From assembly GCF_002086635.1 (NCBI RefSeq), contig NZ_MVHD01000039.1, positions 1 through 54,261 of the forward strand: a DNA stretch of 54,261 nucleotides, read 5' to 3'. The stretch is from Mycobacterium alsense. Its GTDB lineage: Bacteria; Actinomycetota; Actinomycetes; Mycobacteriales; Mycobacteriaceae. The notes beneath the pieces were generated by a model. The model saw only the letters and a list, made by a program, of their open reading frames with translations, did not search any database and had not been told where the DNA came from. Within the stretch, counting starts at the first letter, position 1. Each line of letters opens with the position of its first letter. This document shows positions 37,083 to 46,300 of the stretch, piece after piece. The translations under genes and the position numbers were made by a program.

Positions 37083-39200
37083 GTGGCGGGGGATCTGCCG
37101 GCGGGCAAGTACACAGCGGCCCTCATAGGTTCGTGGTGGCCACAGCCAGCATCAACCCTTCGCGCCGGCGCTCAGCACTGGCTTGCTCTTGCAGAGCAAC
37201 AGGAACGGTACGCGCAAAGCCTACGTAATCAGTGGACGCAGTTCGCATCGCGCAATCAGGGCCATACTGCCGACGATCTCGTCTACCGCTACCAAAAGGG
37301 CGAGAAATTTCATCTCGACTTAGCGGAGAAATATAGTGTGAAATCCGCCGCGCTTGAAAAGGCGGGAGACGCGATCGATAATCTGCGTGAGGGATTGCGA
37401 GGCATCGCTGACGAATACAACCAACGGATCTCGGCTATCGAAAACTCAAAAGAGCCCGCAGTAACGAAAATTGCGGAAATCCAGAGATTAATTGCCGAAG
37501 CCAATGGATTCGCCGCGCACAAGTCTGGTGCCGCAGTAGCCGCGATTATGGATGGCACCGAGAAGATCCTCACCACGGAGGGGGTGGGGATGTCGGCGCA
37601 GGAATTCCTTGCGAGTCAGGGATTGACTACCGACGGTCCGGTTAAGCCGGCAACAGGTGACGATGGCGCTCCGGGAAAGCACGGTGTTGGCGTCGGAAGC
37701 CATGGGGGCAGCGCTAACACTGGCGACGGTGGTCCGCCAGGTGTGCATGGCCACGGCGAAACACATGTAGCCACCAGTTACGTAGGGGATGGTGGGCCAG
37801 CAGGTGGGCGAGGCGCTGGCGTTGGCAGCAGTGGGCCAAATGCGCCTGGCGGCGCTGGTAGTAGCCCGCCGGTTGGTGCCCCGATCGGCGCCGGGCACAT
37901 GCCGGGCGCTGTTGGAGTTGGTTCGCAGCTAGCAGGCGGCGGTCTTTCACCGGCAGCTGCTTTGGGTGGGCTCTCGCCCAACCAGCTGGGCCACTCATTC
38001 GCCCAAGGAGTAATTGCAGGCCAGCCAGCAGGGTCCGGCGCGAACCAGTTGTCGCAGGGTCTGATGAGCGCGACCGGCGCGGGTTCCGCGCCACCGCCGC
38101 AACCCCCCGTTGTCCCGCCGGTATCGGCTCCGACCATTGTTGGGGCCGGGGTCGACGTCGCTGCGGTGGATCATGGTTCGGGCGCACCGGCTTCCACAGC
38201 GTCCAGTGCGCCGGTGATGTCGACGGGTGGTGCGGTTCCCGTCGCCGCAGCGATGCCGCTCTCAACGCCGATGACTCCGGTGACCGGCGGCCCGGCGGCG
38301 ACCCCTGCCGGGCCGTTGCCCGTCTACGGCTCGGATCTGCGTCCGCCGGTTGTTGCCCCACCGGCGGTTCCGGCTCCTACAGCCCCGGTGTCCGGCGCCC
38401 CCGTTGCGCCATCGCCATCGACGTTGCCTCCGACGTCACCCTCGGCGGGTAGCGCGCTGATGTCCACGGTCCAGCGCGGCGCCGCCGAGCAGGCTGGAGC
38501 AAGCGCGGCGAGTCCGGCGGGAGCATCCGCGTTGTCCGCCGCTGCGGGCGCCGCGGCAGGCGACGTTTCGAGCCGGGCCGCTGAGCAACAGAGGCTTCAA
38601 CGCCTTGTCGATGCGGTGGCTCGCCAGGCCCCGGGGCTGTCGTGGGCGGCCGGCCTGCGCGACGACGGCACAACGCTTCTGGTCAGCAACGTCGCGGGCG
38701 GCTGGATCCCGCCGAACGTGAAGATCCCCGTCGGCGTGAATCGACTGCTGGAACCGGGCCACCGACGATCCGATGCCAACGTGGTTGATCTGCTGGGCGC
38801 GGTCACGACTGCCGCCGTGCACAAACCCCACGGGTTCATCGCCAAGCCGGAACCCGACGATCCCGCACTGACCGCTGACCGCTTGGCGCGCACCGGACCC
38901 GAAGTGGACGAGCTGGGTCCGGCGCTGGTCGAGGCCGTTCGACGCCGCGACGGCTTGCCGCGCATCGCGCAGACGCTGGCGCAAGCCGCGACGCGCGGAA
39001 CGGGAGTTACCGAGAACGAGGTCGAGGTGTTGCAAGGCGAGCAGCAAGCCGCCTACCAGAAAGCGCTGGAGGGTCCGCACGACCTGTCCCCCGCCGCGGA
39101 TTGGATGTTGCTGGCAGCTATCGACGCCTTGATTGCCGGCCACGAATCCGTTGCCAACTACCACATGGCGTGGTACGTCGCGATCTCGGCAAAGCTTTGA
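37083..39200 (+). CDS. DUF5631/5632-like ESX-2 locus protein (Rv3900c+Rv3899c-like)
   Basis: This 705-residue protein has three parts. An alpha-helical first 150 residues (ALIGSWWPQPASTLRAGAQHW, and a heptad-like stretch around AIDNLREGLRGIADEYNQRISAIENS) resembles T7S substrate domains and includes YQKGE, a YxxxE match. A low-complexity Gly/Pro/Ala/Ser/Val middle covers about 175-500. A compact C-terminal domain of about 200 residues starts LQRLVDAVARQAPGLSWAAGLRDDGTTLLVSNVAGGWIPP and matches the Rv3899c-type C-terminus as I remember it. Its length is close to Rv3900c (311) plus Rv3899c (410) combined. The GTG at 37083 has GGAGG seven bases upstream and was preferred over the GTG at 37077. 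Confidence 0.75.
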   Translation: MAGDLPAGKYTAALIGSWWPQPASTLRAGAQHWLALAEQQERYAQSLRNQWTQFASRNQGHTADDLVYRYQKGEKFHLDLAEKYSVKSAALEKAGDAIDNLREGLRGIADEYNQRISAIENSKEPAVTKIAEIQRLIAEANGFAAHKSGAAVAAIMDGTEKILTTEGVGMSAQEFLASQGLTTDGPVKPATGDDGAPGKHGVGVGSHGGSANTGDGGPPGVHGHGETHVATSYVGDGGPAGGRGAGVGSSGPNAPGGAGSSPPVGAPIGAGHMPGAVGVGSQLAGGGLSPAAALGGLSPNQLGHSFAQGVIAGQPAGSGANQLSQGLMSATGAGSAPPPQPPVVPPVSAPTIVGAGVDVAAVDHGSGAPASTASSAPVMSTGGAVPVAAAMPLSTPMTPVTGGPAATPAGPLPVYGSDLRPPVVAPPAVPAPTAPVSGAPVAPSPSTLPPTSPSAGSALMSTVQRGAAEQAGASAASPAGASALSAAAGAAAGDVSSRAAEQQRLQRLVDAVARQAPGLSWAAGLRDDGTTLLVSNVAGGWIPPNVKIPVGVNRLLEPGHRRSDANVVDLLGAVTTAAVHKPHGFIAKPEPDDPALTADRLARTGPEVDELGPALVEAVRRRDGLPRIAQTLAQAATRGTGVTENEVEVLQGEQQAAYQKALEGPHDLSPAADWMLLAAIDALIAGHESVANYHMAWYVAISAKL

Positions 39201-39328
39201 TGACTACCTTTTGACCGGCAACCCCTCTACCATGCGACTCACTAGGACGCGGCTCGCGTCGCGACGGCCAACGGGGGTGTCGAGGCCAGCGAGCGTCTTG
39301 AAAGCCCTGAGGGGAGGGTTGAGAAATC

Positions 39329-40252
39329 ATGACGGGTGGTCGAGATATCATCTCGTTCCCCGAGGACTATGGGTTGCTGGGTAGCAACCCGCTGGCGCCG
39401 CCCGGTGTAGTGCCAAATGGCCTTCCACCGGGAGGCCTAACACCCGCCGATCAGGCTGCCGCAGGAGTAGCAGCGGCAAGCAATATCGGCGTGCCTGGGG
39501 ATCAGGCAGCCAGCGCCGAGGGCGAGGCCGACCGGCGAGCGCACGCGCTCGATGCGGCTCAGAAGTTTCCGGCCAACGAAGCCGACTCCGCACAGCAGTT
39601 CCAGCAACTGACGCAGATGTTCCCGCAAATGGTGTCGGGTTTCATGGGCGCGCTCACCGGTGCGCTCGGCGGGTTCATGGGGCCGCTCACCCAGATTCCG
39701 CAGCAGGCAATGCAGGCCGCAGAGAGTGCTGTCCAGCCGCTGATGGGGGCGGCGAAGGGCGGCGGTGCGGCCGAGGCGGCATTGACGGATATGTCGGGCG
39801 AACCGGCCGCATTCGACAGCGCTGGCCTTGGTGGGGGTGGCGCCGGCGGCGGTGGCGGCATCGGCGCCGGGGACACGACCCCAACCGGCTATATGGGACC
39901 GCCGCCTGTGCCCTCGTCTTCCCCGCCCACGACGCCGGCCGCGGCGTCGATCAAGCCGGCGGCAATGGTGCCGACCGGCGGGGTGCCGCCCCCGGCGGGG
40001 CCGATGGGCATGACCGGTATGCCGCTGATGCCCGGCGCCATGGGCGCGGGCGGTGAAGGTGGTACCAAGGACAAGCCCGCCGAAAAGCGGGTCACCGTCC
40101 CGGGCATCCCCAACGGCCAGCCGGTCAAGGGCCGCCTGACGGTGCCGCCGAGCGTGCCCGTCACGAAATCCGAGGGCAAACCGCCCGTGGTGGCCAAGCC
40201 CAACCGGCGGATCGTGATCGTGCCGGCGGACGAAGATCCGCCGGCACAATAA
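39329..40252 (+). CDS. Met/Gly/Pro-rich protein of the ESX-2 locus
   Basis: This 307-residue protein is low in complexity. The N-terminal part is Ala/Asn/Pro-rich; the middle has a Met-rich amphipathic stretch (FPQMVSGFMGALTGALGGFMGPLTQIPQQAMQAAES) and a Gly-rich run; the end has charged KRVTVPGIPNGQPVKGRLTVPP and IVIVPADED. The Met-rich region resembles that in PPE69, encoded 8 kb downstream (MEPVQSVMGAIPQALQAPVQLMQAPMSGAMQPLQS), which suggests a common role in ESX-2. The start ATG at 39329 has GGGAGGG ten bases upstream. Function unknown; probably a secreted or chaperoned factor of the locus. Confidence 0.75.
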   Translation: MTGGRDIISFPEDYGLLGSNPLAPPGVVPNGLPPGGLTPADQAAAGVAAASNIGVPGDQAASAEGEADRRAHALDAAQKFPANEADSAQQFQQLTQMFPQMVSGFMGALTGALGGFMGPLTQIPQQAMQAAESAVQPLMGAAKGGGAAEAALTDMSGEPAAFDSAGLGGGGAGGGGGIGAGDTTPTGYMGPPPVPSSSPPTTPAAASIKPAAMVPTGGVPPPAGPMGMTGMPLMPGAMGAGGEGGTKDKPAEKRVTVPGIPNGQPVKGRLTVPPSVPVTKSEGKPPVVAKPNRRIVIVPADEDPPAQ

Positions 40253-40609
40253 GCACGGTTGCAAGCAAACGGGTGAGGCCGCCCACTGAGAATGGACATT
40301 TCGTCGAATTGCATTTCCGAACTAAACACTGCTAATAGCCCTTTCGCAGGTGAGTGGTCCGCAGGTGGTTAAAGGCAGTAATGTCTTGACGCGTGGCCAT
40401 TATCGAAACAGCTGCCGAGTTTGGATTTGGTGAGGCCGCCGTGGGCTACACACACGCTTCTGAAAACCCTTGCGGCGCAAGGATTGTTACAGGGCTAGCG
40501 AACGTGCTGGGGGTAGACGTGCGCGCCGACGGCTTGCTTGGTGCATCCTTTTGGTGCCGCCATAGCGACGACGCTCGACGCGCCAGAAGTTATTGGAGTT
40601 GCAGCTGAG
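40253..40609. other. Spacer with an unassigned small reading frame
   Basis: This 357-base stretch lies between the Met/Gly/Pro-rich gene and the YbaB-like gene. It holds one open frame of 71 codons (40393-40608, GTG start) whose stop TGA is one base before the YbaB-like GTG. Its protein, starting MAIIETAAEFGFGEAAVGYTHA, resembles nothing I know. It may be a small coupled gene, decayed sequence or chance. Confidence 0.5.
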
Positions 40610-40936
40610 GTGTCCGGTACGGATGCGGTGCGCCCCGACGCGGCGGCGGATAAAGCATTGGTCGACCAGGTACTGGCCGATCTGAAGGCGAATTTCGAGA
40701 AGTGGGAGGCGGTACTGGCCGCCCAGGAAGCGGTGACTTTCACCGCCGATGTGGGGGACATCTATGCGGTGTGCAATTCCGACGGGCGCCTCACCGGGCT
40801 GTCATTGGCCCCGCACGTGACGACGTCGTATACGTGTCGCGAGCTCGTGGATCGACTGAATATGGTTTTCGACGCATTGCGGCAAGAAGCGCAGGCCGAT
40901 TTCGATCGGAATTACGGTGGGGGAATCGTTGAATGA
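40610..40936 (+). CDS. YbaB/EbfC-family ESX-associated protein
   Basis: This 108-residue protein reads, after a short N-terminus, ADKALVDQVLADLKANFEKWEAVLAAQEAVTFTADVGDIYAVCNSDGRLTGLSLAPHVTTSYTCRELVDRLNMVFDALRQEAQADF. The pattern of helix, then DGRLTGLxL and a second helix, is that of YbaB/EbfC DNA-binding proteins, which occur in several ESX loci (EspL in ESX-1 is an example). The GTG at 40610 gives the length of the M. tuberculosis gene at this place (about 110 residues); an in-frame TTG at 40538 is possible. Its end overlaps the next gene by 20 bases. The ligand is unknown. Confidence 0.75.
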   Translation: MSGTDAVRPDAAADKALVDQVLADLKANFEKWEAVLAAQEAVTFTADVGDIYAVCNSDGRLTGLSLAPHVTTSYTCRELVDRLNMVFDALRQEAQADFDRNYGGGIVE

Positions 40937-41810
40937 TCCACTGGTGATGCGGGCGTTGGCCGCCCTGTCCCGCGGTCACGGCTTGTTCGTCGGCGGCGAG
41001 GCGGTTCACGGCGTCGGAGACGCCCCCGCGCAGGTAGAGGTGCGCGCCGACGGGATACGGCACGCGACGCATGCCGCCTTCAGGCCCGGACGCACCGCGG
41101 CCCGGTCGGCGTTGTCGGCGGAAAGACTGCGCCGGCTGGCCGAGGCGGACGGGAAGCTGGACGCCGCCCTGGCGAGAGCGCGGGCCGAACGGGCCGATGC
41201 CCGCACCGCGACCCGACTGAACCTCGACGCGGCGGTTGTCGACGCGATGCCTGCGGCCGATACGCCGCTGGGCCGGCGTGAGGCGATGGCCCGGATGGCC
41301 GTGCGATTGCGCAGTCAGCACGGCCACATCGTGCGGTCGCGAGCGCGCGCACACCGGCTGGCGCTGCGACTGCGGCGGCTGCGATACCCGCGCGCACACC
41401 GGACGCGACGTGGCCACGTCGGTGGCGGTAGCGGACGGGCCGCCGTTGTGGCGGCAATCCGTAAAGCGCTGGACCTCAAGGGCATTCACGACCCCGCGGC
41501 CCGGGCGCGATGGGCGCGCGGCATGGACCTCGTGGCTCGCCGCGAGTCAAACTACGATGCCTACGCCGAAAACGACTGGGACTTCAACGCGGTCAGGGGT
41601 ACCCCGGCCAGGGGCGCCTTTCAATTCATCGAACCGACATTCGCCGCGTACCACGAGCCGGGGACGTCCGCGAGCATCCATGATCTCGTGGCGCAAGCGT
41701 GTGCGTTCATCAACTATGCGCAACGGCGCTACGGCGTCGCCGCCGATGCGTCGAACCTGGCCGCCCGGATCCAGCAGGCCGATCCCCGCCGCGCACCGAG
41801 GGGCTACTGA
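40917..41810 (+). CDS. SLT-type transglycosylase domain protein (Rv3896c-like)
   Basis: This 297-residue protein has an Arg/Ala-rich helical first 180 residues and a C-terminal lysozyme-like domain with MDLVARRESNYDAYAENDWDFNAVRGTPARGAFQFIEPTFAAYHEPGTSASIHDLVAQACAFINYAQRRYG. Glu210 in RRES is the likely catalytic acid. The fold cleaves the glycan strand of peptidoglycan. No signal peptide is visible, so export by ESX-2 or activity at the channel is plausible but unproven. It is three bases before eccB2 and overlaps the YbaB-like gene by 20 bases, so these form one operon. The start GTG at 40917 has no strong Shine-Dalgarno; TTG at 40929 is an alternative. Confidence 0.85.
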   Translation: MGESLNDPLVMRALAALSRGHGLFVGGEAVHGVGDAPAQVEVRADGIRHATHAAFRPGRTAARSALSAERLRRLAEADGKLDAALARARAERADARTATRLNLDAAVVDAMPAADTPLGRREAMARMAVRLRSQHGHIVRSRARAHRLALRLRRLRYPRAHRTRRGHVGGGSGRAAVVAAIRKALDLKGIHDPAARARWARGMDLVARRESNYDAYAENDWDFNAVRGTPARGAFQFIEPTFAAYHEPGTSASIHDLVAQACAFINYAQRRYGVAADASNLAARIQQADPRRAPRGY

Positions 41811-41813
41811 CCA

Positions 41814-43298
41814 ATGCCGCTGAGTTTGTCGAACCGCGACCAGAATTCGGGCCACCTGTTCTACAACCGGCGCCTCCGGGCGGCGACGACGCGATTCTCG
41901 GTGCGCATGAAACACGACGACCGCAAGCAGACCGCGGCTCTGGCGCTGTCGGTGGTCCTGGTGGCCATCGCCGCGGGTTGGATGGTGCTTCTGAACGTGC
42001 TCAAACCCAGTGGCGTGGTGGGTGATTCGAACATCATCGGCGACCGCGAATCGGGAGCGATCTATGCCCGCATCGACGGGCGGCTGTATCCCGCGCTGAA
42101 CCTGACTTCGGCGCGGCTGGCGACGGGCAGCCCGGGGCAGCCGACGTGGGTGAAGCCGGCGGAGGTCGCGAAATATCCGACGGGTCCGCTGGTGGGTATC
42201 CCGGGCGCGCCGGCGGCGATGCCGGTGAACCGGGGCGCGGCGTCGGCGTGGGCGGTGTGCGACACCGCGGGCCGGCCCCGCACCTCGGACAAGCCCGTGG
42301 TGACCTCCATCGCGGGCCAGCTCTTCCCCGGACGCGCGGCACCGATGGCCAAGGACGCGGCACTGTTGGCGTCCTTTCAGGGTTCCGCCTATGTGATCTG
42401 GGACGGCAAGCGCTCCCAGGTCGATCCTGCCGATCGGGCGGTGACCTTGAGTCTCGGACTCGACCCCGGAGTCACTGTGCCCGTGGAGATCTCGCGAGCT
42501 CTTTTCGACGGGATGCCCGCGACGGAGCCGCTGCGGGTGCCCAAGGTCCCCGAGGCCGGTGCCCCGTCGAAGTTCCTGCCGGGTTCGCAGGTCGGTGCCG
42601 TGCTGCAGTCCCAAACGGCCGGCGGGGGCAGCCAGTTCTACGTGTTGCTGGCCGACGGTGTGCAAAAGGTCGGCGGCTTCGTGGCCGACCTGATGCGCAG
42701 CGCGAACTCCTACGGCTCGACGACGCCGCGAACCGTGAGCCCCGACGTGCTGGTGAACATTCCCCAGGTCAATTCGCTGGACGTGGACTACTACCCGACC
42801 GGGCGACTGAACTTCATCGACTCCGCCGCGAATCCGACGACCTGCGTGGCGTGGGAGAAGGCATCGACCGATCCGCAGGCACGGGTCGCCATCTACAACG
42901 GCAGAGGGCTACCTGTGCTCCCCTCGATGGACAGCCGAATCGTGCGACTGGTCCGTGACGACCGCGACCCGGCCTCGGTGGTGGCCAACCAGGTGCTGGT
43001 ACTGCCCGGCGCTGCCAACTTCGTGACGTCGACGAGCGGTGTCATTACGAGTGATTCGCGGGAATCGCTGTTCTGGGTCGCCGACAACGGAGTGCGGTTC
43101 GGCATCGCCTCCGACGAATCGACGCTGCGTGCGCTGGGCCTGGATCCGGCGATGGCGGTGCAGGCGCCGTGGCCGTTGTTGCGGACATTCGCCGCGGGAC
43201 CGGCGCTGTCGCAGCAGGCGGCGCTGGTGGCGCGTGACACCGTGCCCGCGCTCGGGCAGGCGGTCGTGGTGACGACATCGGCGAAGGCGGGAGGCTAG
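41814..43298 (+). CDS. eccB2: ESX-2 core component EccB2
   Basis: This 494-residue EccB protein has a short cytoplasmic N-terminus (MPLSLSNRDQNSGHLFYNRRLRAATTRFSVRM), one membrane segment at about 40-62 (TAALALSVVLVAIAAGWMVLL), and a large periplasmic domain with repeated segments, including GVxPxxxSRAL-like DPGVTVPVEISRALFD and DPAMAVQAPWPLL. EccB is a core channel subunit of type VII secretion, with EccC, EccD and EccE. The order eccB-eccC-PE-PPE-esxD-esxC-espG2-eccD fixes this as ESX-2. eccC2 follows after three bases. Confidence 0.93.
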   Translation: MPLSLSNRDQNSGHLFYNRRLRAATTRFSVRMKHDDRKQTAALALSVVLVAIAAGWMVLLNVLKPSGVVGDSNIIGDRESGAIYARIDGRLYPALNLTSARLATGSPGQPTWVKPAEVAKYPTGPLVGIPGAPAAMPVNRGAASAWAVCDTAGRPRTSDKPVVTSIAGQLFPGRAAPMAKDAALLASFQGSAYVIWDGKRSQVDPADRAVTLSLGLDPGVTVPVEISRALFDGMPATEPLRVPKVPEAGAPSKFLPGSQVGAVLQSQTAGGGSQFYVLLADGVQKVGGFVADLMRSANSYGSTTPRTVSPDVLVNIPQVNSLDVDYYPTGRLNFIDSAANPTTCVAWEKASTDPQARVAIYNGRGLPVLPSMDSRIVRLVRDDRDPASVVANQVLVLPGAANFVTSTSGVITSDSRESLFWVADNGVRFGIASDESTLRALGLDPAMAVQAPWPLLRTFAAGPALSQQAALVARDTVPALGQAVVVTTSAKAGG

Positions 43299-43301
43299 AA
43301 G

Positions 43302-46300
43302 ATGTCCAAGCGAGCGTTTCCGATCAGTCGCGTCAAGATCCAGCCGCCGAAACCCGTTCGCGTGGCACCGAATGCGCCGATCGCCCTGCCGGAGCGCGAG
43401 CCGCGCAACATCTGGGTGATGATCGGCGTCCCGGCACTGATCGTCGCGCTGATCGGCACCATCGTCATGCTCTACGTCTCAGGCGTGCGCAGCCTGTCGA
43501 CCGGCTTCTTCCCGCTCATGGGGATTGGCGCGTTCAGTATGCTGGCGTTTTCCGGACGGTTCGGGCGGGCCCGCAAAATCACCTGGGGCGAAATGGAAAA
43601 GGGCCGCCGCCGCTATCTCCGCGACCTCGATAGCAACCGCGACGAGATCCAAAACGCGGTCTGTGCCCAGCGCAAGTGGCAGGAGTCGGTGCATTCCGAT
43701 CCGCGCGGCCTGGGCGCCATCATCGGCGGTCCGCGGATGTGGGAACGCGGCCGCGGCGACGTCGACTTCCTAGAAGTCCGGCTCGGTACCGGCGTGCAGC
43801 ACGCCCCGGATTCGGTGCTGTCGGTAACCTGGCCCGACATCGCCTCTGATGAAGAGTTGGAGCCCGTCACCGGCCAGGCTTTGCGCGATTTTATCTTGGA
43901 GCAACGCAAGATTCGCGACATCGCCAAGGTGGTGAACTTGCGCTCGGCGCCCGGATTCAGCTTCGTCGGCGACGACCTGAACCGGGTGCGGTCACTGATG
44001 CGCTCGGTGCTGTGTTCGCTGGCGGTGTTCCACAACCCGCGCGATGTCAAGTTGATGGTGGTGACCCGCAACCCCGAGCTGTGGTCCTGGATGGTGTGGC
44101 TGCCGCACAACCTGCACGACGAGCTGTTCGACGCGTGCGGGTGGCGACGGCTGATCTTCACCACACCCGAAGAGCTCGAAGCGACGCTGGGCTCCGAGCT
44201 GCACATGAAGGGCAGGCGCGGCCAGTGGACGCCGCTGGCCGCGGCAGCCCCGACGACAACCGGCTCGGCCCTGGAGACGGCCCAACCCGATACCGGTGCC
44301 GAGCTGGGTCCGCACTGGGTCATCGTTGACGACAACACCGGCAGCCCCGAAGCCTGGGAAAGTGTGGTCGGCCAGGTCGGCAAGGCGGGCATCACGGTGT
44401 TGCGCATAGCTTCTCGTCCCGGCATTGGCGTCGGGTTCGACAAGGACCAGCTTTACGAGATGAGCGAACGGCACACCGTGCCGGCCGGCGCCGCCAACGG
44501 CTCCGTCAAGGCGCGGCGCAACGGTGAGGTCGCGGAGGACGACGACGGCCGCCCGGCGCCGCTGCTTCGCGCAGGCGGAAAGTTCTTCGCCCACGCCGAC
44601 CAGCTGTCGATTCCGCGGGCCTACCGGTACGCGCGTGCGATGGCACGCTGGTCGCCGACAAGCAGCGCCGAGATCGCCGACTCCACCAGCGGCGCGGCCG
44701 AGCTGCTGCGCGCGCTGGGGATCGGCGATCCGCGCGACCTGGATGTCGATCGGCTGTGGGCCGAGCGCCGTGGTCGGGGGGACGAGCGGTGGTGCGAGAT
44801 CCCGGTGGGCGCCAAGCCGAACGGCGAGCTGCAGAACGTCATCATCCGCGCAAAGGACTTCGGCGGCTTCGGGTTTCACTCCGTGGTCATCGGCACCAGC
44901 GGCTCGGGTAAGTCGGAGTTCTTCCTGTCGCTGGTCTACGGCATCGCGCTGACGCATTCACCGGAGACGTTCAACGTCATCTTCGTCGACATGAAGTTCG
45001 AGTCAGCGGCCCAGGACATCCTGGGCATCCCCCATGTGGTGGCGGCGCTGTCGAACCTGGGCAAGGACGAGCGGCACCTGGCCGAGCGGATGCGCAGGGT
45101 CATCGACGGCGAAATCAAGCAGCGCTACGAACTTTTCACGTCGGTGGGCGCGCGTGACGCCAACGACTACGAGGAGATCCGGCTCGCCGGGCGCGACCTC
45201 CCACCGGTGCCGGTGTTGCTGGTCATCGTCGACGAATACCTTGAGTTGTTCGCCAACCACGACAAGTGGATCGACCTCATCATCCACATCGGCCAGGAAG
45301 GCCGCGGCGCCAACGTCTTCTTCATGCTGGGCGGCCAGCGCCTCGACCTGTCGTCGCTGCAGAAAGTCAAGTCCAACATCGCGTTTCGCATCGCGCTGCG
45401 CGCCGAGTCCGGCGACGACAGCCGCGAGGTGATCGGCACCGACGCCGCGTATCACCTGCCGTCGAAGGAAAACGGCTTCGCCCTGCTCAAGGTGGGGCCG
45501 CGCGACCTCGAGCCGTTCCGTTGCTTCTACCTGTCCGCGCCGTTTGTCGTGCCCAAGAGGGCGGAAGTGGTCAGGACCGTCGACATGACCCTGACGCAAC
45601 CGCGGCTGTACAACTGGCAGTACCAGCCGTTGGACGAAGCCGATGCCGCGGCGTTGCAGGCCGCCTCGGCCGCGGACGAGGAACCCGACGAATTCCTTTT
45701 GCACGACGATGGTTTCAAGAAAAAGAAGATCGTCGACGTGTTGCGGGAGTCGCTGCATACCGTGCCCCACCGGGCGCCGCGGCGGCCGTGGCTCGAGCCG
45801 CTGGAAAACCCCGAGCCCGTCGACGTCGTGGTGGCTGGGTGGCGGGGCAAGCCGTGGCACGTCGACTACGGCCGCAACCCGGGACTGGTGTTCCCGGTGG
45901 GGGTCATGGACATCCCGGAGGAATCCACGCAGGTCGTGCACGCCATCGACGCATTGCGCAGCAACATCATCGTGGTGGGGGCAAAGCAGCGCGGCAAGAC
46001 GACCACGCTGATGACGCTGATGTGCTCGGCGGCGATGATGTACACCCCGTCAAGGGTGACGTTCTTCTGCGTCGGCGGCGCGACCATGGCCCAGGTCGGC
46101 TCGTTGCCGCACATCGCCGACATCGTGTCCCCGAAGGACACCGAGGGCATCGAGCGGATTTTGAGCAGCATGGACGCGTTGATCGATGCCCGCGAGGACG
46201 CGTTCCGCCGCGCCAACATCGACCTCGACGGGTTCCGTGAGCGACGGTTCGGACCCGGCAGCGACGGCCTGGGCGGGACGGACCCGAATGACCCGTTCGG

